64,000 nt of DNA from an uncultured Pelagibacteraceae bacterium (GCA_902560075.1 CACEKE010000001.1:147207-211206); one strand, 5' to 3'; counted from the stretch's first letter, positions 1 to 7,909 are shown. Numbers and translations: made by a program. Notes: generated from the sequence alone by a model not told the origin.

Positions 1-253
1 CCTCTGTCTTATTTAAATATATGTCTTTATGGAATCTCCATTCTGATGAAGGTTTCATATTTTTTTCTTCAAATTTCCCATCTAAAGATACAAAAACTAT
101 GTCTTTATATTTTAAAGATGAATATTTTACTCCAGAAGGGGTTATTAAAAAGCCGTCATCATGTCTTATGGATATATTTCCCGATCTTAAAGCTGAAAGA
201 TTTTCAGTATTAAGCATGTTAGCATATTTAATTACTTCTTCAGCTGGGCTCAT
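1..253 (-). CDS. class II aldolase/adducin family protein, partial (Ald2-like)
   Basis: Only the N-terminal 84 residues are present; the gene runs off the left edge. Reading the minus strand from the ATG at 253 gives a class II aldolase start: GNISIRHDDGFLITPSG at about residues 26-42 and the family signature PSSEWRFH near residue 69. That signature matches fuculose-phosphate-type aldolases rather than MtnB, which usually has SAETLLH there. It overlaps the upstream gene by 14 bp and heads the far end of the mtnP-GFA-mtnA operon. Inference: it cleaves 5-methylthioribulose-1-phosphate to DHAP and methylthioacetaldehyde, as Ald2 does in the DHAP shunt. The zinc histidines lie outside the window, so a generic sugar-phosphate aldolase remains possible. 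Confidence 0.8.
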   Translation of the reverse strand, partial: MSPAEEVIKYANMLNTENLSALRSGNISIRHDDGFLITPSGVKYSSLKYKDIVFVSLDGKFEEKNMKPSSEWRFHKDIYLNKTE

Positions 254-575
254 TATTTTGATTCTCTTTTAATTTTTTTGAAAAAACATATCCAAAAATT
301 AATCCAATTAAAATAATTACGTATTGATAAAGTTTAAGTATAATAAATACTATCGGCAATTCTTTTTCAGATGGATTTTTGTTAAAATAATTTTTTGAAC
401 CATCCTCATATAAGTCGATTGGACCAAAAATTAAATAAATACCATAAATAACAAGATAAATGCATGGAATAGTTGAAATATATAACATTGTTTTATTTTC
501 TTTAATTAAACTTAAAAAATTTGCTGAAACAGCAACTAAAATTAAACTTATTAACGAAAAAATTAATGGGTTCAT
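240..575 (-). CDS. small multi-pass membrane protein, unknown function
   Basis: A 111-residue hydrophobic protein with about three predicted membrane segments (near residues 4-20, 31-50 and 75-98) and a polar, lysine- and asparagine-rich C-terminal tail. I do not recognise the family. It overlaps mtnA by 4 bp upstream and the aldolase by 14 bp downstream, so it is co-transcribed with methylthioadenosine salvage genes. A transport or membrane role in that pathway is possible from position alone; nothing in the sequence shows it. Confidence 0.6.
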   Translation of the reverse strand: MNPLIFSLISLILVAVSANFLSLIKENKTMLYISTIPCIYLVIYGIYLIFGPIDLYEDGSKNYFNKNPSEKELPIVFIILKLYQYVIILIGLIFGYVFSKKLKENQNNEPS

Positions 576-1642
576 TTAAATAATTTATTTAACCCTTCTT
601 CCGACGCACTACAAATTCCTTTTTCTGTTATTAATCCTGTAATAAATTTTGCAGGTGTTACATCAAACGCTAAATTTAAGGATTTACTATTTTCAGGGTA
701 TATTTGTATTTTTTTAATATTCCCGTTCTCATCTAAACCCTCGATAATTGATAGTTCATTTGAATTTCTCTCTTCAATTGGAATATTTTTAGAGTCTTTT
801 AAATCCCAATCAATAGTAGAACTTGGCAAAGCCACATAAAATGGAACATTATTATCATTAGCAGCGATCGCTTTTAAATAGGTTCCTACTTTGTTGCAAA
901 CGTCACCATTAGATAATGTACGATCAGTTCCAACAATACACAAATCTACCTCGCCTCTTTGCATTAAAATACCACCAGTATTGTCTGCGATAATAGTGTT
1001 TTTAATGTTTTCCTCATTTAATTCAAAAGAAGTTAAATTTGCTCCTTGATTTCTTGGTCTTGTTTCATCTACCCAAACGTGAATTGGAATGTTCTTGTTA
1101 TGAGCATGATAAATAGGTGATGTTGCTGTACCCCAGTTTATTGTTGCAAGCCAACCTGCATTACAATGGGTTAAAACATTTACTGTGTCTTTTTTTTTTT
1201 TATAAATGTCCTCTATAATTTTCAGTCCATTGATACCAATATTTTTACAAAAATTTACATCCTCTTCACAAATCGCATTAGCTTCATTAACAGCTATATT
1301 AAATATTTCATTACTATTAACACCTTTTAATTTCTTGTACATTCTATCCACCGCCCACTTTAGATTAATAGCAGTTGGTCTGGATTTTATTAAATTTTTA
1401 CAAGCATTATCTAAAAAAGATTCTTCATTATTTTCCATTAAAGCTAATACTATGCCATATGCTGCGGTAGCTCCAATTAGAGGTGCCCCTCTAACCTTCA
1501 TGACTTTTATTGCATTAATAGCATCATCTACTGACTTTAGTTCTTCAATCTGAAATTTATGTGGTAATTTTGTTTGATCAATAATTTTAACGGTATTATT
1601 CTCAAACCAAATTGTTTTGTATTCTTGGCCTTTAATTCTCAT
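572..1642 (-). CDS. mtnA: S-methyl-5-thioribose-1-phosphate isomerase
   Basis: A 356-residue MtnA, full family length. It isomerises methylthioribose-1-phosphate to methylthioribulose-1-phosphate in methionine salvage. Visible signatures are RGAPLIGATAAYG near residues 51-63, the cysteine of THCNAGWLAT near 160, and GTDRTLSNGDVCNK near 238-251 with the catalytic aspartate. It overlaps the GFA-family gene upstream by 4 bp (ATGA) and the membrane protein downstream by 4 bp. MtnP lies upstream in the same direction. The two enzymes are consecutive steps if MtnP supplies the sugar phosphate. No mtnK, mtnB, mtnC or mtnD is in the window. Confidence 0.93.
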   Translation of the reverse strand: MRIKGQEYKTIWFENNTVKIIDQTKLPHKFQIEELKSVDDAINAIKVMKVRGAPLIGATAAYGIVLALMENNEESFLDNACKNLIKSRPTAINLKWAVDRMYKKLKGVNSNEIFNIAVNEANAICEEDVNFCKNIGINGLKIIEDIYKKKKDTVNVLTHCNAGWLATINWGTATSPIYHAHNKNIPIHVWVDETRPRNQGANLTSFELNEENIKNTIIADNTGGILMQRGEVDLCIVGTDRTLSNGDVCNKVGTYLKAIAANDNNVPFYVALPSSTIDWDLKDSKNIPIEERNSNELSIIEGLDENGNIKKIQIYPENSKSLNLAFDVTPAKFITGLITEKGICSASEEGLNKLFK

Positions 1643-2091
1643 TTAATTCTATCCAAACTGTTCTTTGGCCAAGTTTTTTCTCTATCATACATTTCATTAT
1701 AGCAAATTTTCTTATCCTTAATTTCGATCCAAGGATCTTTGCTTTTAATAAAAATATGTGCTTGTGGTTCAATTGGCTTCTCTAATGTCTGGGTTCTTAC
1801 TGCTATTCTTCCTTTAGATATATTATACCTACAAAAAACATATACACCACATATAATACAAAAATACGCATTGTAACCCTTTCCACTTCCGGTGGGTAAA
1901 TCTATTGAGGCTACATCTCCACTTATTTTAAAATCTTCTTCCATAACCATTGTATGAATTACAAATGAGGAACCTGTAGATAGTTTACAATTTTTACAAT
2001 GACATGCCTGTGTAAATAAAGGATCTTTTTCAATTTTATATTTTACGTTACCACAAGCACAATTTCCTTTAATTTCGTTTTTTTTGCTCAT
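1639..2091 (-). CDS. GFA (glutathione-dependent formaldehyde-activating enzyme / CENP-V) family protein
   Basis: A 150-residue GFA-fold protein. Zinc-ligand cysteines are visible: CACGNVKY near residues 11-18, QACHCKNCKLSTGSSF near 28-43, and a later FCIICG. The family includes glutathione-adduct and aldehyde-handling proteins, and the specific reaction is generally unknown. It sits between mtnP (36 bp upstream) and mtnA (4-bp overlap). Because the aldolase route of this operon would release a methylthio-aldehyde, a role in capturing that aldehyde as a thiol adduct is an attractive but unproven inference. Confidence 0.85.
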   Translation of the reverse strand: MSKKNEIKGNCACGNVKYKIEKDPLFTQACHCKNCKLSTGSSFVIHTMVMEEDFKISGDVASIDLPTGSGKGYNAYFCIICGVYVFCRYNISKGRIAVRTQTLEKPIEPQAHIFIKSKDPWIEIKDKKICYNEMYDREKTWPKNSLDRIK

Positions 2092-2126
2092 CTTTAAATT
2101 TTACTCAATAAACTCTAAAATTTTTT

Positions 2127-2996
2127 TCATTTATTTAGTACCCTACCTGCAATTGTATTTAATTTATCTTTAGTTTTTTGAGTTCTTTTCTCTGGAGCTG
2201 TAATTATTGCTAGATCTAAGCAATTATTAGTTGGATCATTAGGATCAATATGATTTTCAAAGTTCTCTATTAAATTTTTTATCATATTTTTTGCTTTTAA
2301 AGAATTATCTAACAGTACTTTTATAACTTTTTGAACATCAACATTCTCATGTTCTGGATGCCAACAATCATAATCTGTTACCATAGAAACCGAGGCATAT
2401 CTTATTTCAGCTTCTCTTGCCAATTTAGATTCTGGCATATTGGTCATTCCGATTACATCTGCATTCCAAGACCGATATAAGTTAGATTCTGCTAATGTAG
2501 AAAATTGCGGACCTTCCATAACCACATATGTACCTCCTCTTTTATAATCTATTTTAGACTGTTTAATTGCTTCTTCACATGCATTCATTAACCCGTTTGA
2601 AGTTGGATTAGCCATAGAAACGTGGGCTACTATTTCATCATCAAAAAATGTTTTATTTCTAGCAAATGTCCTATCAATAAATTGATCAACTATGACAAAT
2701 TTTCCAGGTTCTAAATCTTCCTTAAGAGATCCAACAGCTGAAACTGAAACTAAATCTGTGACTCCTAATTGCTTTAATGCATCAATATTTGCTCTAAAAT
2801 TTATTTTTGAAGGAGATATAAAGTGACCTCTGCCATGTCTTGGAATAAAGTATACCTCTTTATTAATATAGTTTATTTTAAGAATTTTATCTGATGGTTT
2901 TCCCCAGGGAGTGTTTATCACTAATTCTTCTTTATCCTTAAATTCATCTATATCGTAAAGTCCACTTCCTCCTATAATTCCCAATTTATTTGTCAT
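2127..2996 (-). CDS. mtnP: S-methyl-5'-thioadenosine phosphorylase
   Basis: A 289-residue MTA phosphorylase of the PNP/MTAP family, full length. It splits methylthioadenosine with phosphate into adenine and methylthioribose-1-phosphate. Signatures: GIIGGSGLYD at the N-terminus, IPRHGRGH near residue 52 (phosphate site), SAVGSL near 86, and MEGPQFSTLAE with the MTA-pocket methionine and glutamate; MTDYDCWH follows. It is the first gene of the minus-strand operon. The divergent apt gene begins 36 bp away and would recycle the adenine produced, which strengthens the MTA rather than inosine assignment. Confidence 0.93.
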   Translation of the reverse strand: MTNKLGIIGGSGLYDIDEFKDKEELVINTPWGKPSDKILKINYINKEVYFIPRHGRGHFISPSKINFRANIDALKQLGVTDLVSVSAVGSLKEDLEPGKFVIVDQFIDRTFARNKTFFDDEIVAHVSMANPTSNGLMNACEEAIKQSKIDYKRGGTYVVMEGPQFSTLAESNLYRSWNADVIGMTNMPESKLAREAEIRYASVSMVTDYDCWHPEHENVDVQKVIKVLLDNSLKAKNMIKNLIENFENHIDPNDPTNNCLDLAIITAPEKRTQKTKDKLNTIAGRVLNK

Positions 2997-3032
2997 ATTA
3001 TTTAAAATGAATTATTTATATCTTAAAAAATT

Positions 3033-3560
3033 ATGGATTTAAAAGATTATATTAGGTCAATACCAGATTATCCAAAAAAGGGTATACTATTTAGAGATAT
3101 TACAACTTTAATAAAAAATGAAAAAGCTTTTTCTGAAACAATAAATTTAATGATTGATAAACTAAAAAAATATGAATTTGAAAAGATTACAGCTATTGAG
3201 TCTCGAGGATTTATATTTGCATCTGCAATATCTTATATTTTAAAAAAACCATTCATATTATTAAGAAAAAAAAATAAACTTCCAGCTGAAAGATTCTCAG
3301 TAGATTTTGAGTTAGAGTACGGCACAGCCACAATTGAGATGCACAAGGACTCGATAAATAAAAATGAAAAAGTTGTGATTATTGATGATTTAATAGCAAC
3401 AGGAGGTACAGCTGAAGCTGCAGCTAAGATAATTGAAATGTCAGGAGGAAAAGTATCTAATTTTTTATTTGTTATTAATTTATTTGATTTAGGTGGAAAT
3501 AAAAATTTAATTAAAAAAGGATATAAGACCGAAAGTTTAATCGAATTTCCTGGTCATTAA
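3033..3560 (+). CDS. apt: adenine phosphoribosyltransferase
   Basis: A 175-residue Apt, the typical length. It converts adenine and PRPP to AMP. The N-terminus PDYPKKGILFRDIT and the PRPP-binding loop VVIIDDLIATGGTAEAA near residues 114-130 are both canonical; ESRGFIF near 60 lies in the conserved core. It is divergent from mtnP across only 36 bp, so both promoters must lie within that gap or overlap the coding starts. Adenine released by MtnP is its substrate. Its stop overlaps the convergent glycosyltransferase by 4 bp. Confidence 0.95.
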   Translation: MDLKDYIRSIPDYPKKGILFRDITTLIKNEKAFSETINLMIDKLKKYEFEKITAIESRGFIFASAISYILKKPFILLRKKNKLPAERFSVDFELEYGTATIEMHKDSINKNEKVVIIDDLIATGGTAEAAAKIIEMSGGKVSNFLFVINLFDLGGNKNLIKKGYKTESLIEFPGH

Positions 3561-4411
3561 TCTATTCTATAAAAAGATTTTTTACCGATAAATGCGTTAA
3601 TTATTCCTAGTAATCTCATTTGGTAAATTGTTCTTTTATGTTTTTTAAAAAATAATAGATAAAAAATAAATTTCATAAAAGAAGATATAAAAGTTGGAAA
3701 TATTTTTATAATTGAAACTAAAAAACCTGAATGTTTTTTATGAAAATAAAATTTTGACCACATCCAATGCCAATTCCTCAAATAATCAAATTCTTTAGTA
3801 TCTTTTATGCTTGATGATGATGCTCCCAAATGATCAATTAGAGAATTCTTAATAATATAAATTTTTTGATTATTTTTTCTAGCTCTTAGGCAAATATCAT
3901 CATTTTCAAGATATAAAAAAAAATTTTCATCAAAAAAAGAGTTATTAAATTTATTTTTATTTATTAACATTGAAAAACCATCTATTGTATCAACTTCGAT
4001 TATTTGATTATTAAAATCTTTTTTTTTTTCAAAAATTTTATAGTTAGGAAAATTATTATTACTGCTCAAAGGAGATAGAATGGCGAAATCATCTAGTTTA
4101 TCCGTAGCTTCAATTAATTTATTTAATGTTAATTCATTTAACTTAGTATCAGGATTAAGAATGTATACAAATTGTGTATTTGATTTTAGGATTCCTATAT
4201 TATTTGATGCGCCCATACCTAAATTCTGGTTCATCAGAACCTCAATATTGTCATATTTTGATAATAATTCCTCTTTTAATTTAGTATTTTTTGAATTTTC
4301 TATTATGATTTTTTTTGCATTTTGTGGCAAAGATTTTAAACAAGTATGAATTACATTTTCACTTTTAAAACTAACTATTATAAAAGTAATGTTGCTAAGA
4401 TTTAATATCAT
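3557..4411 (-). CDS. family 2 glycosyltransferase (rhamnosyltransferase-like)
   Basis: A 284-residue GT2-fold enzyme. The N-terminal beta strand ITFIIVSFKSE, the NLGMGASNNIG stretch, the metal-binding LNPDTKL (DxD-like) near residue 90, and FFLYLENDDICLRAR near 165-180 with the catalytic-base region are typical of rhamnosyl-type transferases. The C-terminus has a hydrophobic membrane-associating stretch near residues 225-255. It is divergent from the rmlB-rmlA-rmlC genes, so it plausibly adds a deoxysugar made from dTDP-glucose to lipopolysaccharide or another surface glycan. Acceptor and exact sugar cannot be told from sequence. Confidence 0.85.
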   Translation of the reverse strand: MILNLSNITFIIVSFKSENVIHTCLKSLPQNAKKIIIENSKNTKLKEELLSKYDNIEVLMNQNLGMGASNNIGILKSNTQFVYILNPDTKLNELTLNKLIEATDKLDDFAILSPLSSNNNFPNYKIFEKKKDFNNQIIEVDTIDGFSMLINKNKFNNSFFDENFFLYLENDDICLRARKNNQKIYIIKNSLIDHLGASSSSIKDTKEFDYLRNWHWMWSKFYFHKKHSGFLVSIIKIFPTFISSFMKFIFYLLFFKKHKRTIYQMRLLGIINAFIGKKSFYRID

Positions 4412-4458
4412 TAAGACAATTAAGTATACTAAATCTATCTATTAATGTAAAAAAAACT

Positions 4459-5481
4459 ATGCAAAAAATTTTAGTAACAGGTGGCCTTGGTTTTATTGGA
4501 AGCAATCTTATCAGGATGCTGTTAAATAGGAATTATTATGTAATAAATATAGATAAAGTTACTTATGCATCAAATTTTTACAATTTAAAAGATATTTCAA
4601 ATTTTAAAAATTATAAGTTCATTAAAACTGACATAAGGAATAAAAGAAAATTAAAAAAAATTCTAAATGATTTTAAACCTATCTGTATTTTTAATCTTGC
4701 AGCAGAAACACATGTTGATAGGTCTATAGATGGTCCAAAAAATTTTATTGAGACAAATATTATAGGCACATTTAACCTATTAGAATGTTTTAAAGAATTT
4801 TCTATAAAATTTAAAAACTCAAAATTAATACATATATCAACTGACGAAGTTTTTGGAGATGTTTTGACAGGAAGATCAAAAGAGACAGATCCATACGTAC
4901 CTAGTTCACCATATGCAGCATCTAAAGCCTCATCGGACCATTTAGTTTATTCTTATGTAAGAACTTATAATTTAAAAGCTATAATTACTAATTGTTCAAA
5001 TAATTATGGTCCAAGGCAACACCCTGAAAAATTAATTCCTAAATTAATTTATAATGCTATAAATAATAAACCATTACCGATTTATGGCAAAGGTAAGAAT
5101 TCCAGAGAATGGATTTATGTAGATGACCATTGTGATGCTCTAATCAAAATTTTTAAAAAAGGAAAAATTGGTCATTTTTATAATATTGGATCAAACTTTA
5201 ATATTAACAATATAAAAGTTATAAAAATACTTCTTTCTATAATTAAAAAAAAAATAAAAATAGGTAAAAAAGTTAAAATAAAATTTGTCAAAGATAGACC
5301 TGGACACGATTTGAGATATGCAATTGATAGCGATAAAATTAAAAAAGATTTAGGATGGAAACCTAAAACAAGTTTTATTAAAGGAATTGAAAATACATTT
5401 GATTGGTATTTTAAAAATAAATCATATTATTCACTTTTAAAAAAAAAAGATATAATCAATAGAGTTGGTTTAAAAAAATGA
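4459..5481 (+). CDS. rmlB: dTDP-glucose 4,6-dehydratase
   Basis: A 340-residue short-chain dehydrogenase-fold enzyme that makes dTDP-4-keto-6-deoxyglucose. The NAD-binding GGLGFIGSN is at residues 8-16; the catalytic region has STDEVFGD near 132 and the YxxxK pair in SPYAASKASS near 160. The GPRQHPEKLIPK and REWIYVDDHC stretches are typical of RmlB. It starts the rmlB-rmlA-rmlC operon; its stop overlaps the rmlA start by 4 bp. RmlB plus RmlC point to a dTDP-6-deoxysugar for surface glycans. Confidence 0.95.
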   Translation: MQKILVTGGLGFIGSNLIRMLLNRNYYVINIDKVTYASNFYNLKDISNFKNYKFIKTDIRNKRKLKKILNDFKPICIFNLAAETHVDRSIDGPKNFIETNIIGTFNLLECFKEFSIKFKNSKLIHISTDEVFGDVLTGRSKETDPYVPSSPYAASKASSDHLVYSYVRTYNLKAIITNCSNNYGPRQHPEKLIPKLIYNAINNKPLPIYGKGKNSREWIYVDDHCDALIKIFKKGKIGHFYNIGSNFNINNIKVIKILLSIIKKKIKIGKKVKIKFVKDRPGHDLRYAIDSDKIKKDLGWKPKTSFIKGIENTFDWYFKNKSYYSLLKKKDIINRVGLKK

Positions 5482-6344
5482 TTAAAAAAGGAATTATATT
5501 ATCTGGGGGTAAAGGAACAAGGATGAGTCCTCTAACAAAGGCTGTCAACAAACAGCTTTTACCTATATATGATAAACCTTTAATTTATTATCCACTATCA
5601 GTTTTAATGTTGGCTAAAATACGAGATGTTTTAATTGTGGTAAACAAAGGACAATTGGATCAATATAAAAAAATATTACCCAATGGAAAAAATTTGGGCA
5701 TAAAAATTTCTTATGTTGAACAAGATAAACCTAGGGGTTTGCCAGATGCTTTTATTTTAGGTGAAAACTTTATTGGTAAAAGTAGTGTTTCTCTCATATT
5801 AGGTGACAACTTTTTTTATGGTCAATATTTGACAGAAAAGTTAAAATCTTCAGTAAAAATTAAAAAAGGTGCAAAAGTATTTTTACACCGAGTTAGAAAA
5901 CCAGAGAGATATGGAGTTGCGAAAGTTAAAAATAACAAAATTATTTCTATAAAAGAAAAGCCAAAAAAATTTTTTTCTGACTATGCTATAACAGGCCTTT
6001 ACTTCTTTGATAATAAAGTAGTAGATTATTCAAAAAAATTAAAACCTTCAAAAAGAGGGGAATTAGAAATAACTGACCTTTTAAAAAAATATAAAGCAAA
6101 AGGAAAATTATCAGCAGATTTTATCGGTAGAGGTGGTGCTTGGTTAGATACAGGTTCTATAAGCGATTATTATAAAACAAGCAATTTTGTTTCTGCAGTT
6201 GAGAACCGTCAAGGATTTAAAGTTGCTTGTTTAGAAGAAATCGCATTACTAAATAATTGGATAACAAAAAAAAATATAAAAGATGCAGTGAAATTTTATG
6301 GTAATTGTGAATACTCAATATATTTAAAAAGACTTATTAAATAA
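5478..6344 (+). CDS. rmlA: glucose-1-phosphate thymidylyltransferase
   Basis: A 288-residue RmlA that makes dTDP-glucose from dTTP and glucose-1-phosphate. The nucleotidyltransferase start GIILSGGKGTRMSPLT, KQLLPIYDKPLIYYPLS, and the metal-binding LGDNFFYG near residue 109 are all present, as is RGGAWLDTGS near 218. Slightly unusual is LSGGKGTRM, where many family members have LAGGSGTRL. It overlaps rmlB by 4 bp and its TAA shares bases with the rmlC ATG, so the three genes are translationally coupled. Confidence 0.95.
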   Translation: MIKKGIILSGGKGTRMSPLTKAVNKQLLPIYDKPLIYYPLSVLMLAKIRDVLIVVNKGQLDQYKKILPNGKNLGIKISYVEQDKPRGLPDAFILGENFIGKSSVSLILGDNFFYGQYLTEKLKSSVKIKKGAKVFLHRVRKPERYGVAKVKNNKIISIKEKPKKFFSDYAITGLYFFDNKVVDYSKKLKPSKRGELEITDLLKKYKAKGKLSADFIGRGGAWLDTGSISDYYKTSNFVSAVENRQGFKVACLEEIALLNNWITKKNIKDAVKFYGNCEYSIYLKRLIK

Positions 6345-6871
6345 TGATTACAAAAACAAAATTTAAAGGTCTAATTATTATAAAAAATAAAACCTTTAAG
6401 GATAAAAGAGGTTATTTCAAAGAACTTTTTAGAGAAAAAGAAATTAATAAAAAATTTCCTTTTATTGTTATGTCTCAATCAAAAAAAAATGTGATTAGAG
6501 GGCTACATATTCAAACGAGTGCTAAGCAGGGGAAATTTATTTCGGTCATAAAAGGCAAAATTTTTGATGTAGCTTTAGATTTAAGAAAAGGCTCAAAAAC
6601 TTTTGGAAAATATTTTTCAATTTATCTTAGCGAAAAAAATTCTTTGTCAATATACATACCTCCAGGGTTTGCCCATGGTTTTTGTGGACTTGAAAAAGAG
6701 AATTATATGCTTTACAGCTGCACAAATTACAGACATAAAAACTCAGAAATTGGTATTCGATTTAATGACGAAACACTTAAAATAAAATGGCCAATTAAAA
6801 ATCCAATATTATCAATAAAAGATAAGAATAATATAAATTTTAAGGATTATAAAAAAAAATATAAATTATAA
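6344..6871 (+). CDS. rmlC: dTDP-4-dehydrorhamnose 3,5-epimerase
   Basis: A 175-residue cupin-fold RmlC, normal length. It epimerises the 4-keto-6-deoxyglucose nucleotide at C3 and C5. Visible signatures are VIRGLHIQ near residues 50-57, with the catalytic histidine, and IPPGFAHGFCGL near 102-113. It is the last gene of the rml operon. The expected next enzyme, the rmlD reductase, is absent: the coding region ends 5 bp from the 3' end of the convergent tRNA-Met gene. RmlD may be elsewhere in the genome, or the product may differ from rhamnose. Confidence 0.93.
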   Translation: MITKTKFKGLIIIKNKTFKDKRGYFKELFREKEINKKFPFIVMSQSKKNVIRGLHIQTSAKQGKFISVIKGKIFDVALDLRKGSKTFGKYFSIYLSEKNSLSIYIPPGFAHGFCGLEKENYMLYSCTNYRHKNSEIGIRFNDETLKIKWPIKNPILSIKDKNNINFKDYKKKYKL

Positions 6872-6876
6872 TCTTT

Positions 6877-6953
6877 TGGTAGCGGGAAGTGGGATCGAAC
6901 CACTGACCTCGGGCTTATGAGTCCCGCGCTCTAACCAACTGAGCTACCCCGCC
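6877..6953 (-). tRNA. tRNA-Met (anticodon CAT)
   Basis: A 77-nt tRNA reading from 6953 down to 6877, with an encoded 3' CCA. The acceptor stem GGCGGGG pairs with the 3' strand (one G-U at the first pair and one at the last), the D-arm GCTC/GAGC, the loop CTCATAA with anticodon CAT, and the T-arm AGTGG/CCACT are all clear. The closing pair of the anticodon loop is an A opposite G mismatch, an oddity. Elongator Met is the likeliest identity; a lysidine-modified Ile2 with the same CAT anticodon cannot be fully excluded. An AGTAGTATA promoter-like box lies 19 bp upstream (6972-6980). The first 63 nt recur exactly at 8527-8589. Confidence 0.93.
6891..6953 (-). repeat. 63-bp direct repeat, copy 1 (within tRNA-Met)
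   Basis: These 63 bp, covering the tRNA from its 5' end to the T-loop, are identical to 8527-8589 and in the same orientation. The offset is 1636 bp. The flanking AGTAGTATA box 19 bp upstream is also shared at the same distance. The pair brackets a short block of cargo genes and is the main evidence for an integrated element or a tandem duplication. Confidence 0.9.
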
Positions 6954-7035
6954 TTAAAATAAATGTTGGTTTATACTACTTATTTTTTTTCTTTCAAACA
7001 AGAAAATCAAAAAATGCGTTTAATAACACTTTATC

Positions 7036-7065
7036 TGTGGACCGTAAGTGGACCAAAATTGGACC
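7036..7065 (+). repeat. 11-bp-spaced TGGACC repeat array, left
   Basis: Three copies of the 8-mer pattern (T/A)(G/T)TGGACC start at 7036, 7047 and 7058, exactly 11 bp apart. They lie about 85 bp inside the left tRNA border. A hairpin-forming stretch follows at about 7062-7078 (GACC paired with GGTC). Such phased short repeats near a tRNA are typical of integrase arm-binding sites; that function is inferred, not shown. Confidence 0.6.
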
Positions 7066-7120
7066 GGAAATCCTGGTCACGTGGAGACCCGTGCGTGATA
7101 AATTATTTTTATCATTTCAA

Positions 7121-7633
7121 CTAAAATTTTTTATCCTCTTGTTTTTCACACTGCATAAAATGTTTATACTTTGCTGTAATGCTTTCATTAACTATGGTGT
7201 TATGTTGAGCAATAACTAAATTTCTTCTATCTCTCTGCTCTACTGGGTTTTCTCCTCTTAAAGGTTTATCTTCACTACCCATGACAGGAAATTCAATATT
7301 GACCTTTAATCTTTCTATAAAAACTTTATTTTTATCAATCTTATAAACTTCATCTATATCATAGACATAAAGATAGCCACTTCCAGTATACCTATCTATT
7401 TTATAAATAAAAAAATCATTAACTTTTCTATTCTCAATAGTAACAAATATGTTTTCATCAGTTATAGCTGCAGGAATTTTATGATTTGCTAAGTAATACT
7501 CATTTTCTAAATCAAATTTTAAAGAAACTGGCATTCCCTCATTTTTCTCTTTGCAAGATAATATTAATATTTCTGAAAAAGCTGTTTTAAAACTAAACAA
7601 GCTCAATAAAATAAGTAAAAATATTCTTATCAT
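7121..7633 (-). CDS. predicted secreted protein, unknown function
   Basis: A 170-residue protein with a clear N-terminal signal peptide (MIRIFLLILLSLFSF, likely cleavage after the alanine-serine region near residue 20). The mature part is mostly beta-like, with two cysteines near the two ends (SCKEK at about 27 and QCEK near 162) that could form a disulfide. I do not recognise the family. It is the last cargo gene of the tRNA-bounded block; 37 bp separate it from the 56-residue gene upstream. The C-terminal coding end lies close to the left repeat array. Confidence 0.65.
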   Translation of the reverse strand: MIRIFLLILLSLFSFKTAFSEILILSCKEKNEGMPVSLKFDLENEYYLANHKIPAAITDENIFVTIENRKVNDFFIYKIDRYTGSGYLYVYDIDEVYKIDKNKVFIERLKVNIEFPVMGSEDKPLRGENPVEQRDRRNLVIAQHNTIVNESITAKYKHFMQCEKQEDKKF

Positions 7634-7670
7634 ACACTAACAATACCAAGGTATGGCTATTGGACCAAGT

Positions 7671-7841
7671 TTATTTATTTTTTATTGTCCAGCCGTTCTT
7701 TTCTAAAGCTTTAATTAAATTTCTTTTCATCTCATCTCTTGAGGTTTTTTGATCACCTATTTTTTCAAAAAACACAGGTTCTAATCCCCTGTCCTTTTTT
7801 GATTTAAAATAGTTTTTTATTGATTGTATTATTATTTTCAT
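7671..7841 (-). CDS. 56-residue conserved small protein, unknown function
   Basis: Starting MKIIIQSIKNYFKSKKDRG and ending NGWTIKNK, this is a small basic protein with no membrane segment. An AGGAG ribosome-binding site sits 5 bp before the ATG. What supports it as real is a second, decayed copy at 31721-31777 whose first 14 residues match nearly one for one, and a shared, structured upstream leader. Function unknown. It looks like an element-borne gene that has been copied at two places in the region. Confidence 0.65.
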   Translation of the reverse strand: MKIIIQSIKNYFKSKKDRGLEPVFFEKIGDQKTSRDEMKRNLIKALEKNGWTIKNK

Positions 7842-7904
7842 TTTGCTCCTTTAGCGTTGTGTTTAAAGTCCCAGCAAGTAGAGTTTTTTTCTAAATCAGG
7901 ACTA
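7842..7904 (-). promoter_or_regulatory. conserved structured 5' leader of the 56-residue gene, copy 1
   Basis: About 63 bp directly upstream of the small gene are closely similar to 31778-31840. On the transcribed (minus) strand the leader begins TAGTCCTGATTTAGAA and ends in the ribosome-binding site. Segments 7898-7903 and 7867-7872 can pair as AGTCCT with GGGACT around a 25-nt loop. In the second copy the pair is AGTCCT with AGGACT and the loop is again 25 nt, so the stem survives a base change (U-G versus U-A). This suggests a cis-acting RNA structure, not just shared ancestry. Confidence 0.5.
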
Positions 7905-7909
7905 GTAAT

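Noticed and set aside
1..253. MtnB dehydratase
   Set aside because: The visible signature is PSSEWRFH rather than SAETLLH; kept as Ald2-like with the caveat that the rest is missing.
1206..1553. Plus-strand open frame antisense to mtnA
   Set aside because: Hydrophobic, low-complexity product with no family; the minus-strand frame is a clear MtnA covering the same bases.
7037..7219. Plus-strand open frame at the left end of the tRNA element
   Set aside because: Overlaps the repeat array and the secreted-protein gene on the other strand; no ribosome-binding site and no sensible composition.
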